Positions 23,876-32,244 of a stretch of DNA of 35,679 bases are shown here, piece by piece. The position numbers and the translations under genes were made by a program. The notes beneath the pieces were generated by a model that worked only from the letters and a program-made list of their open reading frames with translations, ran no database searches and was not told where the DNA came from. Location of the stretch: positions 1-35,679 of the forward strand of contig CADEEC010000017.1 of the NCBI GenBank assembly GCA_902826255.1, written 5' to 3'. This DNA is from an uncultured Hyphomicrobiales bacterium. GTDB taxonomy: Bacteria; Pseudomonadota; Alphaproteobacteria; Rhizobiales; Hyphomicrobiaceae. Positions within the stretch are counted from its first letter, which is position 1. Every line of letters starts with the position of its first letter.

Positions 23876-25042
23876 CTACACCGTCCTGCGTGCGTGTGGG
23901 TCTGCGGTCAGGATCATTGCGGAACCGTCGGCGAGCGCACCGCTGGTCACGACGCCGACGTCGTGGCGAGGTGCCTGACGATCGCCGCAGCGTCCCTGAA
24001 TCTGGAGCACTGCCTCGGTGACGCAGTTCATGCCGTGGAGATAGCCTTCGGCCAGCAAGCCGCCGCTCGTGTTGACCGGAAGTCGCCCATCACGCGCAGT
24101 CTGGCCGGACGCTACGAACGCACCAGCTCCACCCCGCTCGCAGAGGCCGAGCCCCTCGAGCCCCATCAACACCGTGCTGGTGAAACAGTCGTAGATCTCG
24201 GCGAACTGAACGTCCTGCGGACCCAGACCGGCCCGCTTGTACAGGTCGCCTCTCAGCTTGTGCGTAAAGTTGTGAGTGTAGTCCTCCGACAGCAGCAAAT
24301 CGCCAATATCAAGCCCTACCCGGCGTCCGGCGCTGTAGGCGGTCGACGCGACGACGGCCGGGGTGTGCTTGAGATCACGCGCCCGATCCAGGGAGGTCAC
24401 CAAGACGGCGCAGGCGCCATCCACCTCCGTCGTGCAATCGGCAACGCGGAACGGATCGGCTACCCACGGCGATTTGAGATAGGCTTCCATATCGAGCGGC
24501 TTGCGCAGGACAGCCCGCGGATTGCGCTCGGCATACTTCCTTTGGGCGATCGCTACGGCGCCAAGATCCGCCTCGGTTTGCCCTGTCTCATGCAGGAACC
24601 GCCGCGCCCACATGCCGATGTACATCAGGTAGGCGTTATAACCGATCGGGTAGCGATACTGCGCGGCCCCGCCGGCGAACTGCCCGCTGCCCACACGTAC
24701 ACCGGACCTGCCGTTCAAGGCGCGGAACACAATGATGCTGTCCGCGTAGCCTTGGGCAATGGCCATCGCTGCCAGCCCGACCACATGACACGGCGACTGG
24801 CCGCCATGCTGGAATTCCATCACCCAACGCAGGTCACGCAACCCCAGCGCCGTACTCACGGCACCGCACGAGACCGAGTCGTTGAGCACCATGAAGCTGC
24901 CGACGCCGTCAACCTCCTCAAGCGGCAATCCCGCATCGTTCACCGCCTCGAGTGATGCCTCCGCCGCAAGGTCCAGCACACTGCGCTCAGAGTTTCTGCT
25001 CAGAGGCGAATAGCCAACTCCGGCAATGGCGACCTTGCGCAT
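23876..25042 (-). CDS. Thiolase-fold protein of the SCP-x/Ltp (lipid-transfer, retro-aldolase-like) branch
   Basis: A 388-aa thiolase-superfamily protein. The start is ATG 25042 (MRKVAIAGVGYSP); an in-frame codon at 25075 adds only basic residues. The block that would hold the nucleophile CASG of true thiolases reads HGGQSPCHVV (79-88), so the catalytic Cys is not in its usual sequence. The C-terminal GHP-type motif is GYLHGMN (333-339). Y284 (AEIYDCF) and Y334 (AEGYLHG) are at sites where Ltp-type aldolases have conserved tyrosines. This favours C-C cleavage of a hydroxyacyl-CoA, with a DUF35 partner, over Cys-based thiolysis (inference). It heads the operon with tetR and dctPQM. Confidence 0.82.
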   Translation of the reverse strand: MRKVAIAGVGYSPLSRNSERSVLDLAAEASLEAVNDAGLPLEEVDGVGSFMVLNDSVSCGAVSTALGLRDLRWVMEFQHGGQSPCHVVGLAAMAIAQGYADSIIVFRALNGRSGVRVGSGQFAGGAAQYRYPIGYNAYLMYIGMWARRFLHETGQTEADLGAVAIAQRKYAERNPRAVLRKPLDMEAYLKSPWVADPFRVADCTTEVDGACAVLVTSLDRARDLKHTPAVVASTAYSAGRRVGLDIGDLLLSEDYTHNFTHKLRGDLYKRAGLGPQDVQFAEIYDCFTSTVLMGLEGLGLCERGGAGAFVASGQTARDGRLPVNTSGGLLAEGYLHGMNCVTEAVLQIQGRCGDRQAPRHDVGVVTSGALADGSAMILTADPHARRTV

Positions 25043-25068
25043 ACGAAACGTTCCATGCCTTCTGGTTC

Positions 25069-25097
25069 TTGACAAAATTCAAACATGCTTGAATAAA
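25069..25097 (+). promoter_or_regulatory. Putative promoter of the crotonase/CaiB operon
   Basis: Consensus -35 TTGACA (25069-25074), 17-base spacer, -10 AATAAA (25092-25097, four of six matches). The leader to the crotonase start would be about 90 bases and contains operator site 2. Confidence 0.5.
25077..25094. promoter_or_regulatory. Operator site 1, ATTCA-N8-TGAAT (near-perfect 18-bp palindrome)
   Basis: The arms extend to ATTCAA / TTGAAT and the centre CATG is also symmetric, leaving one mismatched pair. It covers the putative -10 boxes of both divergent promoters. The same pattern recurs at 25154-25171. Confidence 0.72.
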
Positions 25098-25105
25098 TCT
25101 GTCAA
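25077..25105 (-). promoter_or_regulatory. Putative promoter of the thiolase/tetR/TRAP operon
   Basis: On the minus strand, -35 TTGACA (25105-25100), 17-base spacer, -10 TTGAAT (25082-25077, four of six matches). It overlaps the plus-strand promoter almost completely, so the two promoters compete and share operator site 1. Confidence 0.5.
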
Positions 25106-25153
25106 GCACGTCGATATTGCTCGGATAACTGCTTACACCGTAAGAATGCAGTT

Positions 25154-25171
25154 ATTCATGTGTGAGTGAAT
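25154..25171. promoter_or_regulatory. Operator site 2, ATTCA-N8-TGAAT
   Basis: Same half-sites and spacing as site 1, here with arms extended outward to TTATTCA / TGAATAA (25152-25173). Centre-to-centre distance from site 1 is 77 bp, and it ends about 20 bp before the crotonase start codon. Confidence 0.7.
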
Positions 25172-25192
25172 AAGACCCAGAAGTGAGGTCAA

Positions 25193-26008
25193 ATGGCCAA
25201 GTCGGATACTGTTGTCGTTGAGAAAAAAGCCCTCGGGATCGGCAGCGCGACGATGGCCCTCGTGACAATGAACCGACCTGCCGAGATGAACCCCCTCGAC
25301 TGGGACACGGTGCATCGGCTGGACACGGTCTTCAGTGAGCTGGCGTCAGAGCCGTCAGTGCGCGTGGTTGCCGTGACCGGGGCCGGCAGCGCGTTCAGCG
25401 CCGGCGGCGACATGAAAAAATACCAAACTCTGCAGCGCAATCCGAAGGACTTCCCTCAGTTCCTTGCCGATATTCACGCCATGTTCGGCAGGATCGCCCA
25501 CTACCCCAAGCCCTATGTCGCACTTGTCAACGGCGTAGCCGTTGCGGGCGGCATCGAGCTCATCTTGTCGTGCGACTTGGCTATCGCAGCCGAGTCCGCG
25601 CGCATCGGCGATGCACACCTGCCGTTCGGGCAAATGGGTGGGGGCGGTGTCCTGACGATGCTGCCGCGCGCTGTCGGGCCTGCGCGGGCGCGGGAGTTGA
25701 TCTTCTCCGGACGTCTGCTGGCTCCCGCAGAAGCACTCGACTGGGGATTGGTGAGCAAGGTCGTGCCGGATGCCGATCTGGTCGAGGCCGGCATCGCTTT
25801 CGCCAAGGACGTCGCGAAGAAATCTCCGCTCGCCGTCGGCAACGCCAAGCGCGTTCTGAATGCAGCCTTCGAGGAAGGCACTGGTGTGGCGGCCGCAATG
25901 CGGCTCGAGCGCGAGGTCACCGCCCGTTATTGCCTCACGAGTCACGACGCGCACGAGGGGCTTCAAGCCTTTGCAGAGAAGCGCAAGCCGAATTTCACGG
26001 GACAGTAG
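25193..26008 (+). CDS. Enoyl-CoA hydratase/isomerase (crotonase) family protein
   Basis: A 271-aa crotonase-fold enzyme. Oxyanion-hole segments are SAGGDMK (69-75) and VAVAGGIEL (115-123). E122 matches the first catalytic glutamate. The second, usually in a PEI.LG-type motif, falls at GDAHLPFGQMGGGG, so His142 replaces it. The enzyme may therefore be an isomerase, thioester hydrolase or C-C bond enzyme rather than a standard hydratase. The start ATG 25193 has GAGG upstream. It opens the acyl-CoA operon, with the DUF35 gene 13 bp downstream. Confidence 0.88.
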   Translation: MAKSDTVVVEKKALGIGSATMALVTMNRPAEMNPLDWDTVHRLDTVFSELASEPSVRVVAVTGAGSAFSAGGDMKKYQTLQRNPKDFPQFLADIHAMFGRIAHYPKPYVALVNGVAVAGGIELILSCDLAIAAESARIGDAHLPFGQMGGGGVLTMLPRAVGPARARELIFSGRLLAPAEALDWGLVSKVVPDADLVEAGIAFAKDVAKKSPLAVGNAKRVLNAAFEEGTGVAAAMRLEREVTARYCLTSHDAHEGLQAFAEKRKPNFTGQ

Positions 26009-26021
26009 GGAGACGAAGAGG

Positions 26022-26435
26022 ATGAGCGGCGAGAAGAAGATTTCGCCTACCCCGCCGGAACCGGATGCCGACAGCACGTTCTTCTGGGACGCGCTGAAGG
26101 AGAAGAAGCTCCTCATCCAGCGCTGCGGCGACTGCGGCCGCAGCCGCTTTCCGCCAATGCCGCGCTGCCCCTATTGTGCCTCTGCCCAATACTCAGTGAT
26201 CGAGGCCGGGGGCGGTGGCACCGTCTACACGTGGGTCGTCGTGCACCGCGCCTTCGATCCGGCATTTACGGATGAGGTCCCCTTCACCCTCGCCACGGTC
26301 GACCTTGACGAGGGGGCTCGCATCGTCGGCCGTCTGGAGGGCGCATCACCTCAATTCGGAATGCGCGTGCAGGCAACCTTTTTCAATCATCCGAGCTGGA
26401 CGGAGCTCCGGTTCGCACCTCAAGGGAGTAAGTAA
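26022..26435 (+). CDS. DUF35 / OB-fold zinc-ribbon protein (acyl-CoA enzyme partner)
   Basis: A 137-aa protein with an N-terminal rubredoxin-like zinc ribbon (C35-x2-C38 ... C49-x2-C52) and a C-terminal OB-fold (GGGGTVYTWVVVHRAFDPAF, PFTLATVDLDEGARIVGRL). DUF35 proteins bind thiolase-fold enzymes; in actinobacteria the ChsH2 DUF35 domain binds the Ltp2 aldolase and forms part of its CoA site. Start ATG 26022 follows GAGACGAAGAGG. It overlaps the MaoC-like gene by one base, so the two products are probably made in equal amounts. The likely thiolase partner is encoded divergently at 23876-25042. Confidence 0.87.
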   Translation: MSGEKKISPTPPEPDADSTFFWDALKEKKLLIQRCGDCGRSRFPPMPRCPYCASAQYSVIEAGGGGTVYTWVVVHRAFDPAFTDEVPFTLATVDLDEGARIVGRLEGASPQFGMRVQATFFNHPSWTELRFAPQGSK

Positions 26436-26932
26436 TGACCAAGATCACGACGCTCGGTGAGCGCGATAAGGGCGTGCAGGTGGGGCACGGCTTCTTTTAC
26501 GACCAGCTCCCCGTCGGCTACAAATTTCACACCATGGGCCGCACCATTACGGAGACGGACCTCGTCAATTTCGTCAATCTCATCTGGATGACGGAAGAAG
26601 GCTTCGTCAACACTCAGCCCGACCGACCGCACACGCTCAAAGGCCGTTTCGTTCCCGGCGCGCTGGTGTATTGCTTCTCGGAAGGCCTGCTGGTGCCGAC
26701 GATGCAGTACACCGGCCAGGCATTCCTGGGTACCGAGCTGAACCACACAGCTCCCACCGTTGTCGGCGATACCATTCACGTCGAATGCGAGGTAATCGAG
26801 ATGCGCCGCGCATCGAAAGGAAACCGCGGCCTGGTGCGCACGCGCAACCATGTCGTCAACCAACGCAACGAGGTTGTTCTCATCTACACGCCGCTGCGCA
26901 TGATGACCGGGAGTCCTCAGGCTGGTCGCTGA
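26435..26932 (+). CDS. MaoC-like hotdog-fold protein, apparently without the hydratase dyad
   Basis: A 165-aa protein with the MaoC/FAS1-dehydratase-like pattern: LPVGYKFHTMGRTITETDLVNFVNL (25-49), FVPGALVYCFSEGL in the hotdog helix region, NHTAPTVVGDTIHVECEVIEMR, and a final strand RNEVVLIYTPLRMM. R-specific hydratases have Asp and His in a D-x-N-P-x-H motif after the ITE.D segment. Here the segment reads WMTEEGFVN, with neither. The protein may be a non-catalytic half of a heteromer, or may only bind acyl-CoA. It starts inside the DUF35 stop (TAATG). Confidence 0.8.
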   Translation: MTKITTLGERDKGVQVGHGFFYDQLPVGYKFHTMGRTITETDLVNFVNLIWMTEEGFVNTQPDRPHTLKGRFVPGALVYCFSEGLLVPTMQYTGQAFLGTELNHTAPTVVGDTIHVECEVIEMRRASKGNRGLVRTRNHVVNQRNEVVLIYTPLRMMTGSPQAGR

Positions 26933-26945
26933 GGATTTCAGCAAG

Positions 26946-28163
<1,218 letters not shown>

Positions 28164-28197
28164 CGACAGCCGTCACCGCAAGCAAAAGGATGGCGTC

Positions 28198-28974
28198 ATG
28201 AAAGTTCGAGATCTACTGAACCTCTCCGGTAAGACAGCCCTTGTGACGGGCGGCTCACGCGGCCTTGGGTTGCAGATGGCCGAGGCCCTCGGCGAAATGG
28301 GCGCGCAGGTCGCCATCAGCGCACGCAAGGCGGATGAGCTTGCAGAGGCTGTCCGCACGCTCAAAGCCGCGGGCATCGAGGCCACCGCGTTTCCAGCCGA
28401 CGTTGCAAAGCCGGATGCGGCGGCTCCCCTTGTCGAGGCTGTCATTGCCCGCTTTGGCAGGATCGACATCCTCGTCAATAATGCGGGTGCAGCGTGGAAT
28501 GCCCCGGCCGAGAGCTACCCGGTCGAGGCCTGGGATAAGCTGGTGAGCCTAAACTTGTCAGGTTCATTCCTGCTGGCGCAGCAGGTCGCGGTGCGCTGCA
28601 TGATTCCCGGCAAGTGGGGCCGCATCATCAATATCGCGTCCATTGCCGGACTGACCGCAAGCGACCCCCGCGTCGTACGGACGGTCGCCTACAACGCCAC
28701 CAAGCACGGCCTGGTCGGACTGACGCGGCAGCTGGCCGCCGAATGGGGCGAGCACAACATCATCGTGAATGCGATCTGCCCTGGATACTTCCCTTCGAAG
28801 ATGACCCGCCCGATGCTCGACAACGGCGAGCGCATCATTCTGGAGACAACACCGACGAAGCGCCTCGGCGGACCTGATGATCTCAAGGGCTTGGTGGCAC
28901 TGCTGGCATCCGATGCCGCGCAGCACATCACGGGCCAGGCCATCGCCGTCGACGGCGGCGCGAGCATTCTATAG
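28198..28974 (+). CDS. Short-chain dehydrogenase/reductase (SDR) family oxidoreductase
   Basis: A 258-aa classical SDR. NAD(P)-binding TGGSRGLG is at 17-24, NNAG at 94-97 and the catalytic tetrad N119, S148, Y165, K169. ATG 28198 has AAGGA upstream; the open frame further upstream runs through caiB and is a shadow. It sits 34 bp after the CoA transferase and probably oxidises a hydroxyacyl-CoA or alcohol in the same route. The gluconate-5-dehydrogenase-like N-terminus (LLNLSGKTALVTGGSRGLG) is shared by many substrates, so none can be named. Confidence 0.88.
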   Translation: MKVRDLLNLSGKTALVTGGSRGLGLQMAEALGEMGAQVAISARKADELAEAVRTLKAAGIEATAFPADVAKPDAAAPLVEAVIARFGRIDILVNNAGAAWNAPAESYPVEAWDKLVSLNLSGSFLLAQQVAVRCMIPGKWGRIINIASIAGLTASDPRVVRTVAYNATKHGLVGLTRQLAAEWGEHNIIVNAICPGYFPSKMTRPMLDNGERIILETTPTKRLGGPDDLKGLVALLASDAAQHITGQAIAVDGGASIL

Positions 28975-29269
28975 ACTTTGTATTCAAGGGCATCTGCCTA
29001 GGACGCCCGCGTATGGCCAGACAGACCCTCTAGACCGATCACCTTCCGACTGCGGACCGGGCTTCCGTTGCCAGCCGAAGTGCGCGCTTGGATTGGGCAA
29101 GGGCAACCTGGCCCTGAGTGCGCAGCTTTCGGACCTCCCAGGATGCGCTTGGCAGTCCATTGGCGCCTGGCGTTCGATTCCAGATGACGCTTCCTTGCGG
29201 TAGCACAATAATCCCCGAGCAGGACTACCGGTACCACAACCAGATCATAATCGACCAAGGAGAGAGGAA
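28975..29269. other. 295-bp gap without a gene
   Basis: No open frame here looks protein-coding, and I see no strong hairpin followed by T residues, no ATTCA-N8-TGAAT site and no tRNA. The last part (GGAGAGAGGAAATG) holds the ribosome-binding site of the next gene. It may contain a promoter that makes the reductase gene independent of the acyl-CoA operon. Confidence 0.6.
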
Positions 29270-30013
29270 ATGACCAAGCGCGTTGCGATCATCACCGGTG
29301 GCATGGGCGGCCTTGGAGAGACGATCAGCACAAAAATGGCCGATGCCGGATACCGGGTTGCAGTCACGTACTCGCCATCGAACAAGACATCCACCCAATG
29401 GCTCGCCGACATGAAAGGGCAGGGTTACGACTTCAAGGCATTCCCGTGCGATGTCACCGACTTCGAGTCGAGGAAGGCGTGCGTAGACAAGGTCGCATCG
29501 GAAGTGGGAGCGGTGGACATCTTAGTCAACAACGCGGGCATCACAAAGGATATGACTTTCCGCAAGATGGGGAAGGGAGACTGGGATTCCGTGCTCAAGA
29601 CCAATCTCGATTCCGTCTTCAACATGACGAAGCACGTCTATGACGGCATGATGGACCGGGGCTGGGGCCGCATCATCAACGTATCGTCCGTCAACGGGTC
29701 CAAGGGCGCCTTCGGCCAAACGAACTACGCCGCCGCCAAGGCCGGCATGCACGGCTTCACGAAATCGCTGGCTCTAGAGTCGGCCAGAAAGGGTGTGACC
29801 GTCAACACCATCTCCCCGGGCTATATCGGCACAAAAATGGTAACCGCCATCCCCAAGGACGTCTTGGACGGCAAGATCCTGCCGCAGATTCCCATATCGC
29901 GACTGGGCAAGCCGGAAGAGGTTGCCGGCTTGATCATCTACCTGTGTTCCGAAGAGGCCGCCTTTGTCACCGGCGCCAACATTGCGATCAACGGCGGCCA
30001 GCACATGCAATAG
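29270..30013 (+). CDS. phbB: Acetoacetyl-CoA reductase (PhaB/PhbB type)
   Basis: A 247-aa SDR with the length and motifs of PhaB: TGGMGGLGETIS (9-20), NNAGITKDMTFRKM (87-100), DSVFNMTK, catalytic N112, S140, Y153 and K157, ISPGYIGTKMV, ISRLGKPEEVAGLI and the C-terminal GANIAINGGQHMQ. It reduces acetoacetyl-CoA to (R)-3-hydroxybutyryl-CoA with NADPH, feeding polyhydroxybutyrate. No phaA or phaC is adjacent. It could link the acyl-CoA pathway upstream to storage, or reduce a pathway-specific 3-oxoacyl-CoA. Confidence 0.9.
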   Translation: MTKRVAIITGGMGGLGETISTKMADAGYRVAVTYSPSNKTSTQWLADMKGQGYDFKAFPCDVTDFESRKACVDKVASEVGAVDILVNNAGITKDMTFRKMGKGDWDSVLKTNLDSVFNMTKHVYDGMMDRGWGRIINVSSVNGSKGAFGQTNYAAAKAGMHGFTKSLALESARKGVTVNTISPGYIGTKMVTAIPKDVLDGKILPQIPISRLGKPEEVAGLIIYLCSEEAAFVTGANIAINGGQHMQ

Positions 30014-30165
30014 TCTGGCGCCTCCAAGCGCTCGCCGAAAGCTTTAGTCAAAGCCTGCACCCCTCGTCGACCGACGGCTGGGGCGCGCCGCCGCATGGGC
30101 AGATGCACCGGTGCGGAGCCGCCGAAAGAACCTAGCGCGAAACGCCGATTGCGTTCGCTCATAAA

Positions 30166-30184
30166 CTTGACTACTTAAGTCAAG
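30166..30184. promoter_or_regulatory. Inverted repeat CTTGACT-N5-AGTCAAG upstream of hmuT
   Basis: Perfect 7-bp arms, 58 bp before the hmuT start, in an AT-rich patch. It contains TGA-N9-TCA, close to but one base shorter than the iron-responsive (RirA-type) operator spacing I recall. Likely binding site of an iron regulator such as RirA, Irr or Fur. Confidence 0.5.
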
Positions 30185-30241
30185 AATATCCCAGGCGCAG
30201 GCCAGGGCGAGCCCAATGCGACCGAAGTCGAGGGAGAGCAC

Positions 30242-31162
30242 ATGCATACATTGCGCACCTGCGCCCTAATGCTCGTCTTGACGATGTGTGTTCTCCAACC
30301 AGCCAGGGCCGAAACCACGGTTGTCGACGGCAGCGGCCGCACGGTCACGGTGGCGGATACGTCCCGCATACTTTCGGTGGGAGGCGACGTCACGGAGATA
30401 CTGTACGCGCTCAGTGCCGGCCCTCGTATCGTGGCTGTCGATACGACCAGCCAATTTCCCCCCGAGGCTCTCAAGGAGAAGAAGAGTGTCGGCTACATGC
30501 GGGCTCTCTCGAGCGAAGGCGTCATTTCTGTTGGTGCCAGCGTTGTGCTGGCCTCCGAGAGTGCAGGGCCGCCGGAAGTGGTCAAGACTCTGAGAGCTAC
30601 GAGCACACCCTATATTTCGGTGCCTGAGGACCCCTCGCCAGCCGGCATAGCATCCAAAATTCGCCTGGTTGCAAAGGTGGTCGGTGCGGAAAACGCGGGC
30701 GAGAAACTCATCCAGGACATCGCAGCGGAATTCGAGCGGCTGTCAGCGGCTAGAGCAAAGATAAAACAGAAGAAGCGCGTTCTGTTCGTCCTTTCCATTC
30801 AGAACGGGCGGCTGCTGGTCGGGGGCCGCGAAACAAGTGCCGATGCGGTGATCAAGCTCGCTGGAGCCTCCAACGTCGCCGATAGCATCAAGGGATTTCG
30901 TCCGTCACCGGATGAGGCGATGGTCGAGATGGCACCGGATGTCATCCTCGCCATGCGTCGCTCCAGTGACAAGGACAATCACGACATGTCACAGCTCTTC
31001 TCACTGAAGGGCGTGCAGGCTACGCCGGCAGGAAAATCCAAGCGCATCGTCATGCTGGATGGCCTCTATATGCTCGGCTTCGGCCCTCGCACGCCCGCGG
31101 CTGCGCGCGACCTGATGGCCGAATTGTACCCCACGCATGTTGAGAGACCGGCCAGGCCATGA
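30242..31162 (+). CDS. hmuT: Heme ABC transporter periplasmic binding protein HmuT
   Basis: A 306-aa heme-binding protein. A signal peptide covers about 1-23 (ending ARA-E). Family segments: VVDGSGRTVTVADTSRILSVGGDVTEILYALG-type stretch at 27-58, and VGYMRALSSEGVISV at 83-97, where Y85 corresponds to the axial heme-ligand tyrosine of PhuT/ShuT. The C-terminal SKRIVMLDGLYMLGFGPRTPAAARDLM is diagnostic of HmuT over siderophore-binding relatives. A GGGAG ribosome-binding site precedes ATG 30242. It overlaps hmuU in an ATGA. No outer-membrane heme receptor, TonB or HmuS gene is in the window. Confidence 0.9.
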   Translation: MHTLRTCALMLVLTMCVLQPARAETTVVDGSGRTVTVADTSRILSVGGDVTEILYALSAGPRIVAVDTTSQFPPEALKEKKSVGYMRALSSEGVISVGASVVLASESAGPPEVVKTLRATSTPYISVPEDPSPAGIASKIRLVAKVVGAENAGEKLIQDIAAEFERLSAARAKIKQKKRVLFVLSIQNGRLLVGGRETSADAVIKLAGASNVADSIKGFRPSPDEAMVEMAPDVILAMRRSSDKDNHDMSQLFSLKGVQATPAGKSKRIVMLDGLYMLGFGPRTPAAARDLMAELYPTHVERPARP

Positions 31163-32241
31163 CGGCCACGTTGCCCGGCAGCCTCGCTCAAGTCAGTGGA
31201 AGGATGGCGACGACGCGTCTCCTCCTGATCGCGTCTTCCGTCGGACTCTGTCTTGCAGCGCTGCTCTCGCTCTCGATCGGCGCGACCGGCATCACGCTGA
31301 CCGCCGTGCCACGCATTGCCTGGGCATTCCTGTCTGGACACCGGGATGGCGACATCGCGCGAGAGCAGCTGGTGCTGCTGGATATTCGTCTTCCCCGGCT
31401 CCTGTTGGGAGTGTTCGTCGGCGCCTCCCTGGCTGTGGCCGGCGCCATGCTGCAAGGCATGTTCCGCAATCCGCTCGCCGACCCGGGGCTGATTGGCGTG
31501 TCCTCCGGCGCCGCACTCGCAGCCGTGACCACGATAGCGTTCGGCAACAGCCTCGCGGGCCCCTGGATCGGCACCTTTGGTCCCTATGCCCTGCCGGTTG
31601 CGGCATTCGTTGGAGGATTCGCAACGACCCTGCTGCTCATGGCGACGGTCAGCCGGCAGGGCTCGCTGTCGCTTGGGCCCCTGCTCCTCGCAGGAATTGC
31701 CATTGCGGCGCTGAACACCGCACTCATCGGCCTTATCGCATTTGCGAGCGACGATCGCGAGTTGCGCGACCTCACCCTGTGGATGCTCGGTAGCCTTTCG
31801 GGGGCGAGCTGGACGAAAGTGTGGGCAGTGGCGCCATTCGCGGTTTTCCTGGCGGTTGCCGCACCACGGCTCATACGCGGCCTCAACGGACTTCTCCTCG
31901 GAGAGGCGGAGGCGTTTCACCTTGGCGTCAACTTGGAGCGCACCAAGCGCGCAATCGTCATCGTGGCATCTGCGGGCGTCGGAGCGGCGGTCGCCGTCGC
32001 CGGCATCCTGGGATTTGTCGGCATCGTCGTTCCCCACGTCGTCCGCCTTCTCGCCGGACCCGATCATCGGGTTGTGGTTCCGGCAAGCGCACTGCTGGGC
32101 GGTAGGGTGGTAGTCTTGGCCGACATATTTGCGAGGATGCTGGTGCGGCCGGGCGAGCTGCCGCTAGGGGTGATGCTGGCACTCATCGGCGCGCCGATCT
32201 TCCTGCATATGATCGTCAAAAGCCGGATGGCGAGCATCTGA
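31159..32241 (+). CDS. hmuU: Heme ABC transporter permease HmuU (FecCD family)
   Basis: A 360-aa membrane protein of the BtuC/FecCD family with about ten helices. Typical motifs: DIRLPRLLLGVFVGASLAVAGAMLQGMFRNPLADPGLIGVSSGAAL, LWMLGSLSGASW, and GFVGIVVPHVVRLLAGPDHR followed by LPLGVMLALIGAPIFLHMI. ATG 31159 overlaps the hmuT stop; a second in-frame ATG at 31201 is possible, but coupling favours the first. hmuV starts three bases after its stop. Confidence 0.92.
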   Translation: MTATLPGSLAQVSGRMATTRLLLIASSVGLCLAALLSLSIGATGITLTAVPRIAWAFLSGHRDGDIAREQLVLLDIRLPRLLLGVFVGASLAVAGAMLQGMFRNPLADPGLIGVSSGAALAAVTTIAFGNSLAGPWIGTFGPYALPVAAFVGGFATTLLLMATVSRQGSLSLGPLLLAGIAIAALNTALIGLIAFASDDRELRDLTLWMLGSLSGASWTKVWAVAPFAVFLAVAAPRLIRGLNGLLLGEAEAFHLGVNLERTKRAIVIVASAGVGAAVAVAGILGFVGIVVPHVVRLLAGPDHRVVVPASALLGGRVVVLADIFARMLVRPGELPLGVMLALIGAPIFLHMIVKSRMASI

Positions 32242-32244
32242 GAC

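Noticed and set aside
25068..25106. CTTGACA ... TGTCAAG as a third operator
   Set aside because: Its centre does not match site 1, and both arms are better explained as the -35 boxes of the two divergent promoters.
20076..25965. The shared 16-mer GACGCGCACGAGGGGC in the MarR gene and the crotonase gene
   Set aside because: Both copies lie within conserved coding sequence (DAHEG) of unrelated genes, so chance codon agreement explains it.
28877..29203. A 108-codon open frame running into the gap after the SDR gene
   Set aside because: It starts inside the SDR gene in another frame, has no ribosome-binding site and no family features.
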